A DNA stretch of 11,701 bases from Marinilabiliales bacterium (lineage in GTDB: Bacteria > Bacteroidota > Bacteroidia > Bacteroidales > F082). The notes beneath the pieces were generated by a model. That model searched no databases. It was not told the DNA's origin and saw nothing but the letters and a program-made list of their open reading frames with translations. Positions 1 through 6,122 of this stretch are shown here, piece by piece. A program made the translations under genes and the position numbers. The stretch's first letter is position 1. Each line of letters starts with the position of its first letter. The stretch lies in contig PKSW01000243.1 of NCBI GenBank assembly GCA_002869465.1, positions 1-11,701 of the forward strand, read 5' to 3'.

Positions 1-81
1 ATAACATCTTTTGAAAAAGAAGATGGAAAATACCTGTATGTATATGAAAAAGACCAGGTAACAAAACTAAGAACACAGTAA
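1..81 (+). CDS. C-terminal tail of an unidentified protein (5'-truncated by window edge)
   Basis: An open frame runs from the first base to a TAA at 79-81 and gives 26 residues, ending in KDQVTKLRTQ. It is followed by A-rich sequence and the bidirectional terminator at 96-130, as expected for a real gene end. The alternating charged and aromatic residues (GKYLYVYEKD) suggest beta strand, but too little remains to assign a family. The gene converges on the leftward GloVer-repeat gene. Confidence 0.6.
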   Translation: MTSFEKEDGKYLYVYEKDQVTKLRTQ

Positions 82-95
82 TTAACTAAAATATC

Positions 96-130
96 AAAAA
101 AGGGCCTTCAATAGGGGGCTCTTTTTTTTA
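96..130. terminator. Bidirectional intrinsic terminator between convergent genes
   Basis: An 11-bp stem pairs 96-106 (AAAAAAGGGCC) with 117-127 (GGCTCTTTTTT), with one G-T wobble and a 10-base loop. Flanking A and T runs let it work on both strands. The T run continues into the reverse-strand TAA stop (128-130) of the GloVer-repeat gene, so the hairpin begins directly at that stop codon. Confidence 0.8.
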
Positions 131-1543
131 CCTGATTATTACTTTCTTAGAAATCATTGTTCCGTTCGATTTTATTTGAAGCAGGTATGTGCCTGATGGT
201 ATTCCTTTCGTAATAATTTGAACATGCTTTCCTTCAACAGTGCTCTGTTCAATCAATTTTCCCTCCAAGTTTAATAAAACATATTCAAATGATTCGATGT
301 CACACTTAAAGCTGATCAGCATATAATTATTGGCAGGATTAGGATAGATTTCAATATTACGGTATAATTGTTCTTCTGCAATATCCATATAATACACCTT
401 TACCAGGCTTCCATAAATGGGCTGGCTTCCATTTTCGCCATTAAAGTCCAGTTTCTTTGTGTATGTGTTGTTGATAATGTCAAATTCAAATCTTACGCCG
501 TCATCTGAAGAGCCCCCCTTATCAGTCACCCCTGCCAGTTTACTAACTTCCATCTCAATGAGACTGCCTGTTGGATTAGCGCCGTTCAATCCATCGAAGG
601 TGAATATTTTATGGATTTGGAAATTTGTTATATCATATGAATAGATGGTGCCATAAGAATCGTTGCCCGAAATCTCATTCTTCATCGCCATTCCGTACAA
701 CAGGCCATTGTCTGCTTCCACAAGACTTCCTAAGGGTTCACTTCCCGCATTTTGTCCATCAAAATCGATAAGTTTTGTATATGTCTCACTCGTAATATCA
801 TATTCAAATAACACACCAGCGTTAAACGTGCCACCTTTGGGTGTTACACCATAAAGCTTTCCATTCCAGGCTTGAAGTAGATTGCATACAGGAGTCATAC
901 CGTTTGCAGGAATAAAATCATATATCTTTTCATAATCGCCTGTTTGCGGATCGAATACAAACAATACACCTGCATTGTTATCTCCTCCATAGCTTGTAAG
1001 GCCATATAATAAATTGTTTGCACCAATTGTTAAACCGCCTTCTGGATATGCACCATCCATTCCGGTAAAATATTTTTTTACACTTATTTCAGAAGCACCA
1101 GGAACATATTCAAAAATAACACCCGATAAACCTTCTCCACCATTTCTTGTCATTCCATATAATTTTCCATTACCGTAGCTTACCAATTGTCCGGTTGGTT
1201 GGAATCCTTCAGTTCCGCCATTAAACTCGAACATTTTCTGATAGTGATACTGATTGTCGTCAAACATAAAGATCACCCCGTAATCTGTATTACCACCAGG
1301 TGTAGTGCCATATAAGTTGTCATCTGAAGCTAAAACCAGGCTACCGATAGGGCTGTCACCATCATTATACTGAAAGGAGTGAATGGTTTGTTGTTCATCA
1401 CCAAATTTATCTGTATAAAAAATGGTGCCCACGTTGTACTCACCTCCTTTATTGGTTAATCCCCAATATAATATTTGGGATTGTCCTGCCAAAAAATATA
1501 AAACAATAGCAAATGTTAGAGGAATTCTGAGTAGCTTAATCAT
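128..1543 (-). CDS. Secreted GloVer-repeat protein with C-terminal type IX secretion sorting domain
   Basis: This is a 471-residue secreted protein. Residues 1-22 form a hydrophobic signal peptide (cleavage probably after GQS). Seven repeats of the type LYGxT-x-GG-x(4)-G-V/T-I/L-F follow, near residues 25, 77, 128, 179, 230, 282 and 336. The regular 51-54 residue period matches the 'choice-of-anchor tandem repeat GloVer-containing' family (TIGR03803-like), which probably folds as a beta-propeller. The sixth and seventh copies are the most divergent. Residues about 396-471 (IEIYPNPANN, then GxYLLQI and a KKVIIR end) are a typical type A T9SS sorting domain, so the protein should cross the outer membrane by T9SS and stay on the surface or be released. 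The start ATG lies 15 bases after the upstream lipoprotein gene, which suggests one operon. The ligand or role is unknown. Confidence 0.9.
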   Translation of the reverse strand: MIKLLRIPLTFAIVLYFLAGQSQILYWGLTNKGGEYNVGTIFYTDKFGDEQQTIHSFQYNDGDSPIGSLVLASDDNLYGTTPGGNTDYGVIFMFDDNQYHYQKMFEFNGGTEGFQPTGQLVSYGNGKLYGMTRNGGEGLSGVIFEYVPGASEISVKKYFTGMDGAYPEGGLTIGANNLLYGLTSYGGDNNAGVLFVFDPQTGDYEKIYDFIPANGMTPVCNLLQAWNGKLYGVTPKGGTFNAGVLFEYDITSETYTKLIDFDGQNAGSEPLGSLVEADNGLLYGMAMKNEISGNDSYGTIYSYDITNFQIHKIFTFDGLNGANPTGSLIEMEVSKLAGVTDKGGSSDDGVRFEFDIINNTYTKKLDFNGENGSQPIYGSLVKVYYMDIAEEQLYRNIEIYPNPANNYMLISFKCDIESFEYVLLNLEGKLIEQSTVEGKHVQIITKGIPSGTYLLQIKSNGTMISKKVIIR

Positions 1544-1558
1544 GAATTATTGACATGG

Positions 1559-1972
1559 TTATTTTACATAAACTTTGGATTCAATCGGTGGCACACCTTC
1601 AGGCTGGAAAACATTAAATGTCCATTCACCGGGAGTCATATCCGCAAAAGATGCGCCTTGTCCGTTTAGATATACTGGACCACCAGCGCAATCATTTTTG
1701 ATTGTTTCAGTGCCATACAAAGTTACATTAATAAAATCAGCACCAAATGCCGGCGAAAATTTTGTAAATTCGAAACAGTCATTATCTCCAACTTTCCCAT
1801 AAAAGTTAACTTCAAAAAGGTCCGTAGAATTAATTGTATCGGGATGTACAATGCTATCCACCTTGATTATGTACTCTACGGTATCAGGCGAATCATCTTT
1901 ATTACAGCCTTGGTTTGAAATCATTATAACACCTATAATGATTAAAATTGAAATGATAAGTCTTGATTTCAT
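1559..1972 (-). CDS. Small lipoprotein with a surface-export-like motif, unknown function
   Basis: The 137-residue product starts at an ATG. It has a basic N-terminus (MKSR), a hydrophobic stretch at residues 5-19 and a lipobox-like end at Cys23 (SNQGC). The residues after the cysteine are NKDDS. A Lys followed by two acidic residues at +3 to +5 resembles the lipoprotein export signal described in Capnocytophaga and other Bacteroidota, so exposure on the cell surface is likely (inference). The rest is a beta-rich domain of about 110 residues, possibly Ig-like, with two cysteines (CFEF and NDCAGG) that could form a disulphide. I do not recognise a specific family. It lies 15 bases upstream of the T9SS-secreted GloVer protein on the same strand, so the two probably share an mRNA and may work together at the surface. 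Confidence 0.82.
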   Translation of the reverse strand: MKSRLIISILIIIGVIMISNQGCNKDDSPDTVEYIIKVDSIVHPDTINSTDLFEVNFYGKVGDNDCFEFTKFSPAFGADFINVTLYGTETIKNDCAGGPVYLNGQGASFADMTPGEWTFNVFQPEGVPPIESKVYVK

Positions 1973-2042
1973 ATGCTTTTTTTATTTCGATTGATACAAA
2001 AATTATGCCTTAGTAATAATGAAATGAAAGTGTATTGAATTG

Positions 2043-3056
2043 TTAAGATTCTTCTTGCAGTAATTCCTTCAAATCATCAATTTGTTCAATGGTGCCAAGT
2101 ACAAACAGTTTTGATTCTGGTATAAGCTTGGTGTCAGGTGAAGGATTCATGATCAACTCACCTTGGGCAGTTTTCATACCGATAATGTTGGCACCTGACT
2201 TTCTGCGAATAGCAAAATCCCTGATCGGTTTGTTTCTCATGCCCTCAGGTAATTCATGGCAGGCTATTTCCATGAGTTGAGTGGGTGTGTCGCTGTGTAA
2301 CGTAAGGTGCTCCAAAAATTCAACAATATCGGGTTGTGCTACAAGTGTGGCCATATGAGCGCCGCCCACCCGTTCAGGTAGCACTACGCTGTCAACTCCG
2401 GCCATTCTTAACTTTTTCTCCGCACTATCGCTTGAGGCACGGCTGATGATTTTTAATGCCGGATTCAGCGCCCTGGCTGTTAGCACAACGAAAAGATTAT
2501 CAGCATCGTTAGGCAGAGTTGTAATTAATGCCCTTGCCGATTTTACATCAGCTTTAATTAAAATTTCATCATCCGTTGCATTACCTTCAATAAACCTGAT
2601 AGGCCTGCCAATATTATTGATAACGATTTCATGGTTCTCGTCAATCACAACAACATTAGAACCAAATGCCATTAATTCTTTTACAACCTGATCACCATTA
2701 CGGCCGTAGCCAACAACAACAACATGATTTTCCATTTTTGCATTTTTTTTTCGTTTGCTAAAACCAGGATAAAAAAAACTCATTTGACTTTTAAATAAGC
2801 TTTGAGTTATCGATGTGATAAAATAAGTTAACACACCGAGACTAGCCAGTATTAAAAAAGAAGTAAACAGTTTTCCGCCATCTGACAATGGTTGAGCTTC
2901 TCTAAAACCAACTGTCGAAACAGTAATAACCGTCATATACATCGCATTGATAAGGCTAAAATCATCAATCAGCATAAAGCCAAAAATACCTGTTAGGACA
3001 ATTCCTATAAGGTAAATACCTGCCAAGATCAAATTTCTTGCACTATCTTTATCCAC
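2043..3056 (-). CDS. Two-helix potassium channel with C-terminal RCK (TrkA-N and TrkA-C) domains
   Basis: The 337-residue inner-membrane protein has TM helix 1 at residues 9-30, a pore helix and filter at 38-53 and TM helix 2 at about 62-86. A basic linker leads to a Rossmann-type TrkA-N domain with HVVVVGYGRNGD (glycines 116, 118 and 121) and an acidic strand end (VVVIDE, 135-140), then a TrkA-C domain from about 255 to the end. This is the layout of MthK/Kch-type channels, where RCK domains gate the pore on ligand binding. The filter reads TVGFRE instead of TVGYG/TVGFG, with Arg52 in place of the second glycine. The start is GTG at 3054-3056; an in-frame TAA three codons upstream rules out a longer protein. 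Met108, just before the RCK domain, could give a soluble RCK form as in some Kch genes (speculative). A TAnnTTTG element lies just upstream. Confidence 0.9.
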   Translation of the reverse strand: MDKDSARNLILAGIYLIGIVLTGIFGFMLIDDFSLINAMYMTVITVSTVGFREAQPLSDGGKLFTSFLILASLGVLTYFITSITQSLFKSQMSFFYPGFSKRKKNAKMENHVVVVGYGRNGDQVVKELMAFGSNVVVIDENHEIVINNIGRPIRFIEGNATDDEILIKADVKSARALITTLPNDADNLFVVLTARALNPALKIISRASSDSAEKKLRMAGVDSVVLPERVGGAHMATLVAQPDIVEFLEHLTLHSDTPTQLMEIACHELPEGMRNKPIRDFAIRRKSGANIIGMKTAQGELIMNPSPDTKLIPESKLFVLGTIEQIDDLKELLQEES

Positions 3057-3084
3057 AACGGTTTATTTAAAATAAAACATATTA

Positions 3085-3092
3085 CAAATTTA
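3085..3092 (-). promoter_or_regulatory. Candidate Bacteroidota -7 element for the potassium channel gene
   Basis: The reverse strand reads TAAATTTG, an exact match to TAnnTTTG, about 29 bases before the GTG start. No TTTG/TTG box sits at the usual 19-21 base spacing; the nearest TTG is 15 bases away. The promoter is therefore only partly supported. Confidence 0.4.
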
Positions 3093-3111
3093 GCAAAACT
3101 AATGGTGCAAT

Positions 3112-4392
3112 CTACATATTCCTGCTTATCAATGCATGACCGAACCTGCAGCTAAGGCATCTTTTATTGTCACAATAGTGTTTTTTGAGATGAATAGCAG
3201 CTTGCGACTGTTTGGCGTTTTCTATTTTTAAACCAATGGATGAAAATTTTCTGGTCAATGAATTTTTTTCAGCTGGTATTTGCTCATACCATAAGAGTGA
3301 TTTATCCTGAATTTCATCCAGTTCGAAAATCTTTCCATAGATAAAAGTAAAAGGAATAACTGTATTAATAAGGATCAGGTCCGTCGAACTCTTTCCAAGT
3401 TGGGTGCTTTTTGGTTTGGATATCCGGTCAAAGTCCGAATGATCACGCCAATATTTATTCGCTTTCACTTTAAACAATGTCATCAAATCACTGAGCCGGT
3501 TGAATTCCAACATTTTCGTTAATAAACCTGATGTGGACTGCAACAACCTTGCAAATTGAGATAACCTGGTGGTTGGGAAATTGGAAGGTCTCATTCTGAG
3601 GAATTTCCAGATTTTTGGATTCAAAGCTATCAATCCATATTTTTCTGATAAGAAAGCGTATTCTTTTTGTAATGCTTTCGGATAATTATCCTTATAATTT
3701 TTAACAAGCATACCAGCTTGTCCGTATATCATAGCTTCTAACTGGTCGATCCTGTCAATATGTTTGCTAATTATTTGAAAAGGAAGCGACCTTGCCAACA
3801 ATTCGAAAGCATCTGCATTCGTATTAAAACCAAAATTACGGCAAAGTTGCCTGTAAAAGATTTCCATGAAGTCCTGCTGAGTCAATTGTAATTGTTTGGC
3901 AATTCCTAGGGCTTTGCTTTCCAATCGCTCTATACAAAGACTCTCAAACCACGTAAACTGCGCAAAATGATCGATTTGATGTAGCTGTTGTTCACAAGGT
4001 ATCCAGTTGGCATTATTTAAAAAAGATTGATAGGTATTTAATATTTGCGGGTCAAACAAGCCTTTTAAGACAATTGTTGGTATTTTTTCTCCGTTCATCC
4101 GGTAAACAGGTTCATTATCGGTGTATACAACATGTAGAATAATATTATCATATGAGGGGTCATTTTGATGCTTATGTAATTTCCAATCAGACGATTTAAC
4201 ATGGATTTCAATATTTCCAGCCCAGATGGTATTACCGATTTTTATTTTTGCATTAAAAAAATCCGGACCGCTATCCTGGTTTCTGCTTCCGGGGTGGATA
4301 ATTTGTATTTTTTCGTCGGTTTCATGGACGAATAATTGATCTGTTTTGAACAGTTTATAACGCCACAGGTATATTAAAAATTCCTCATTCAT
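3112..4392 (-). CDS. DUF2851 family protein
   Basis: The 426-residue product matches the DUF2851 family of Bacteroidota in length and in its conserved N-terminal half: MNEEFLIYLWRYKLF, then HPGSRNQDSGPDFFNAKI (about residues 33-50), WAGNIEIHVKSSDW (57-70), the HKHQNDPSYDNIILHVVY segment and a second region with FESLCIERLE. The acidic and histidine-rich N-terminal motifs look like an active or metal-binding site, but the family function is not established to my knowledge. The C-terminus carries a compact cysteine cluster C-x4-C-x2-C (Cys407, 412, 415) that could bind a metal. The gene ends with TAG immediately after the conserved tail, which shows TAG is a normal stop in this genome. It lies 55 bases upstream of the channel gene on the same strand. 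Confidence 0.85.
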   Translation of the reverse strand: MNEEFLIYLWRYKLFKTDQLFVHETDEKIQIIHPGSRNQDSGPDFFNAKIKIGNTIWAGNIEIHVKSSDWKLHKHQNDPSYDNIILHVVYTDNEPVYRMNGEKIPTIVLKGLFDPQILNTYQSFLNNANWIPCEQQLHQIDHFAQFTWFESLCIERLESKALGIAKQLQLTQQDFMEIFYRQLCRNFGFNTNADAFELLARSLPFQIISKHIDRIDQLEAMIYGQAGMLVKNYKDNYPKALQKEYAFLSEKYGLIALNPKIWKFLRMRPSNFPTTRLSQFARLLQSTSGLLTKMLEFNRLSDLMTLFKVKANKYWRDHSDFDRISKPKSTQLGKSSTDLILINTVIPFTFIYGKIFELDEIQDKSLLWYEQIPAEKNSLTRKFSSIGLKIENAKQSQAAIHLKKHYCDNKRCLSCRFGHALISRNM

Positions 4393-4451
4393 GAATATAA
4401 ATCAATAAAATAAACAAAATACCTGACAGATTTTTGATAAATAAAATAGTA

Positions 4452-4483
4452 TTTGCCAAATTCATTCAGAAAGCTTATTTTTG
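4452..4483 (+). promoter_or_regulatory. Bacteroidota-type promoter for the coiled-coil/zapA/6S/rny cluster
   Basis: TTTG (4452-4455) and TATTTTTG (4476-4483) are separated by 20 bases. This matches exactly the Bacteroidota primary-sigma consensus TTTG-N19-21-TAnnTTTG. Transcription would begin near 4490, leaving a leader of about 16 bases before the ATG at 4506. This supports that ATG rather than any upstream start codon. Confidence 0.8.
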
Positions 4484-4505
4484 CTTTACTGATTACAAGT
4501 TTTCA

Positions 4506-4793
4506 ATGGCAAAAGAACAAATATTAATTTCCGGTATTGAGTATAAAGTTAGGAAATTAATTGAAAATAATTCACGATTGAAAACGGAAAGTCAGACATT
4601 AAATGAAAAGTTATCTTTGTTAACTGAAAAAGTGAACAATTTAACAAAAGAATTGGAAACTAATAAAAACGAATTATTTAAATATACACTGGCAAACACG
4701 CTTGAAATAGAATTTGGTGTTGAGGAAGGCAAGAAAAAGATTGATAGTTTGATAAAAGAAATAGATTTGTGTATTGATGTTTTAAGTCGTTAA
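4506..4793 (+). CDS. Small coiled-coil protein upstream of zapA, candidate ZapB-like division factor
   Basis: The product is a 95-residue soluble protein, MAKEQILISG onward. Residues about 10-60 form a leucine-, lysine- and glutamate-rich coiled coil with heptad spacing (KVRKLIENN, LNEKLSLLTEKVNNLTKELE), followed by a short acidic helical tail. There is no signal peptide or membrane segment. The ATG at 4506 is chosen because the preceding promoter would start transcription at about 4490, so a longer open frame upstream would not be transcribed. It ends 21 bases before zapA. Size, fold and position suggest a partner of ZapA/FtsZ, in the way that ZapB partners ZapA in E. coli, but no sequence homology to ZapB can be claimed from reading alone. 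Confidence 0.8.
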   Translation: MAKEQILISGIEYKVRKLIENNSRLKTESQTLNEKLSLLTEKVNNLTKELETNKNELFKYTLANTLEIEFGVEEGKKKIDSLIKEIDLCIDVLSR

Positions 4794-4814
4794 TAAAAGT
4801 TTGCAAGGGATTAA

Positions 4815-5111
4815 ATGGAAGCGAATCAGAATATAAAAATCACGATTGCCGGCAGACCTTACAGGTTGAGTGTAAAACCGGAAGAAGAAGAAACTGTAAG
4901 GAAAGCCGCGGAATATGTAAATCAAACAATATTGGACTATTCAAAAGCGTTTGAATACAAAGATCAACAAGATTTGTTTGCCATGATAGCTCTTCAAACT
5001 TCAGCGAATTCAATACGTCTGGAAGAAGAAAAGTCATTCAGAAATAAAGATTTGGAAATAAAATTATCTGAAATAGATGGAGTTTTATCAACTTATCTGA
5101 AAGAAGTATAA
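4815..5111 (+). CDS. zapA: Cell division protein ZapA
   Basis: This 98-residue protein has the ZapA layout. An N-terminal beta-strand head (IKITIAGRPYRLSVKPEEEE, with the typical I-x-GRxY-x-L motif) is followed by a helix with EETVRKAAEYVNQ and a C-terminal coiled coil with DLFAMIALQTSANSIRLEEE. ZapA binds FtsZ in the cytoplasm and bundles its filaments at the Z ring, normally as a dimer or tetramer through the coiled coil. The ATG at 4815 is preceded by AAGGGA at a plausible spacing, one of the few Shine-Dalgarno-like sequences in the window. The 6S-type RNA follows directly downstream; zapA also lies next to the 6S RNA gene in gammaproteobacteria. Confidence 0.9.
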   Translation: MEANQNIKITIAGRPYRLSVKPEEEETVRKAAEYVNQTILDYSKAFEYKDQQDLFAMIALQTSANSIRLEEEKSFRNKDLEIKLSEIDGVLSTYLKEV

Positions 5112-5130
5112 AGCGTTCTTAAATTAATAT

Positions 5131-5322
5131 TGCCCGCGTAATCCAAACTGTTTGTAAACTCAACACTACAACAATTAGGGATAAGCTCATTAAATTGTAG
5201 GACAGACCTGTTTACCTAACTGGGATTCTCTTTATTGAGGACACTGGTAGTTCGAAAATTTAGGCAGCCCTAAACGTGTCGAATCGGGGTTTACTAAACC
5301 CTTGGATTATTGCGGGCTTTTT
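5131..5322 (+). ncRNA. ssrS: 6S RNA (RNA polymerase-binding regulator)
   Basis: This non-coding stretch of about 190 nt between zapA and rny folds as one long irregular hairpin. The closing stem pairs 5132-5137 (GCCCGC) with 5312-5317 and 5139-5146 (TAATCCAA) with 5302-5309. Nested helices follow inward: 5163-5166/5276-5279, 5175-5180 (TTAGGG)/5268-5273, 5191-5196 (TAAATT)/5257-5262, 5213-5216/5246-5249 and an apical hairpin at 5226-5241. Large unpaired regions between them fit the central bubble. Length, rod shape and neighbour zapA match 6S RNA, which binds housekeeping RNA polymerase by mimicking an open promoter. A local hairpin at 5287-5301 lies on the 3' side of the bubble. The GC-rich closing stem followed by TTTTT also looks like a terminator. 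No clear promoter of its own is seen, so processing from the zapA transcript is possible. Confidence 0.8.
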
Positions 5323-5324
5323 AT
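5302..5324 (+). terminator. 3' end of the 6S RNA acting as a possible intrinsic terminator
   Basis: The 3' strand of the closing stem (TTGGATTA, then GCGGGC) is followed at once by TTTTTATTT. Paired with its 5' strand 170 bases upstream, this would give the 6S RNA a stem-plus-U-tract end. The long loop makes it a weaker terminator than a local hairpin, so some readthrough into rny (ATG at 5352) is likely. Confidence 0.5.
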
Positions 5325-5351
5325 TTCAAGCCAGCCGATAAATTAAACATT

Positions 5352-5966
5352 ATGTACATACTTATATTGATTGCTGTTGCCGTCGCAGGTATAGCGATCG
5401 GGGTGGTAATAGCAACCACAGTAATGAGAAGTTCCGTTTTGAAAAAAAGCAGAGAGGTTCTTGAAGAAGCTGAGGCTAAAGCGGAGGTTCTAAAAAAGGA
5501 AAAAATTTTACAAGCCAAAGAAAAATTTCTTCAATTAAAAAGTGAGCATGAAAAAATAGTGGCTGAGAAAAACAGCATGATTCAAAAAGCTGAAAATAAA
5601 GCCCGCCAGAGGGAAGTCACATTATCTCAAAAATTTGAAGAAAACCAGCGAAAACAAAAAGAACTTGATGCTTTAAAGGTAAATCTGAATAGTCAATTAG
5701 AAATACTGGATAAAAAGCAACAGGAAGTGGATCGCATGCATGGCGAGCAGATTAAATTATTGGAAACTGTTGGTAACCTTTCAGCTGAAGAAGCAAAAGC
5801 CCAAATAGTTGAATCGCTTAAAGAAGAAGCCAATGCTGAGGCAATGGTGCTGGTAAGGGAAATAATCGATGAAGCCAAATTAACTGCCAATCGGAAAGCA
5901 AAAAAGATCGTGATTGAAACCATCCAGCGTACAGCTGCGGAACATGCTATTGAGAATACGGTTTAG
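5352..5966 (+). CDS. rny: RNase Y N-terminal part: membrane anchor and coiled coil only
   Basis: Translation from the ATG at 5352 to the TAG gives 204 residues: MYILILIAVAVAGIAIGVVI as the membrane anchor, then an almost continuous Lys/Glu/Gln-rich coiled coil ending in AAEHAIENTV. An open frame extends upstream to 5310, but it lacks an ATG and would overlap the 6S RNA stem, so 5352 is the start. If made alone, this fragment would sit in the membrane and could dimerise through its coiled coil, but would lack both the RNA-binding KH domain and the HD nuclease domain. Confidence 0.75.
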   Translation: MYILILIAVAVAGIAIGVVIATTVMRSSVLKKSREVLEEAEAKAEVLKKEKILQAKEKFLQLKSEHEKIVAEKNSMIQKAENKARQREVTLSQKFEENQRKQKELDALKVNLNSQLEILDKKQQEVDRMHGEQIKLLETVGNLSAEEAKAQIVESLKEEANAEAMVLVREIIDEAKLTANRKAKKIVIETIQRTAAEHAIENTV

Positions 5967-6122
5967 GTTTTTAATATTGACAGCGACGAAATAAAAGGAA
6001 GGATTATCGGGCGTGAAGGAAGGAACATCCGGGCTCTGGAAGCAGTAACCGGTATTGAGATCATCATAGATGACAGCCCTGACGCGATTCTGCTGTCAGG
6101 ATTCGACCCGATACGACGAGAA

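Noticed and set aside
417..854. Open frames on the + strand opposite the GloVer-repeat gene
   Set aside because: They mirror the reverse-strand repeats. Their similar segments come from the repeat structure of the real gene.
4434..4505. 24-residue N-terminal extension of the coiled-coil protein
   Set aside because: It overlaps the promoter elements at 4452-4483, so it would not be transcribed from that promoter, and the sequence is unlike the rest of the protein.
5251..5283. Separate regulatory hairpin (TTCGA/TCGAA with TTTAGG/CCTAAA) as a riboswitch for rny
   Set aside because: The same bases fit nested helices of the full-length 6S-like rod, and the overall length and closing stem favour 6S RNA. 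It may only be an alternative local fold.
5310..5351. Upstream extension of RNase Y adding 14 residues
   Set aside because: It has no ATG, begins inside the 6S RNA closing stem and precedes the typical membrane-anchor start (MYILILIAV) at 5352.
5964..5966. TAG read as pyrrolysine or as a globally reassigned sense codon
   Set aside because: TAG ends the DUF2851 gene and ruvX exactly at expected protein ends, no pyrrolysine genes are visible, and the family position is not associated with such a residue.
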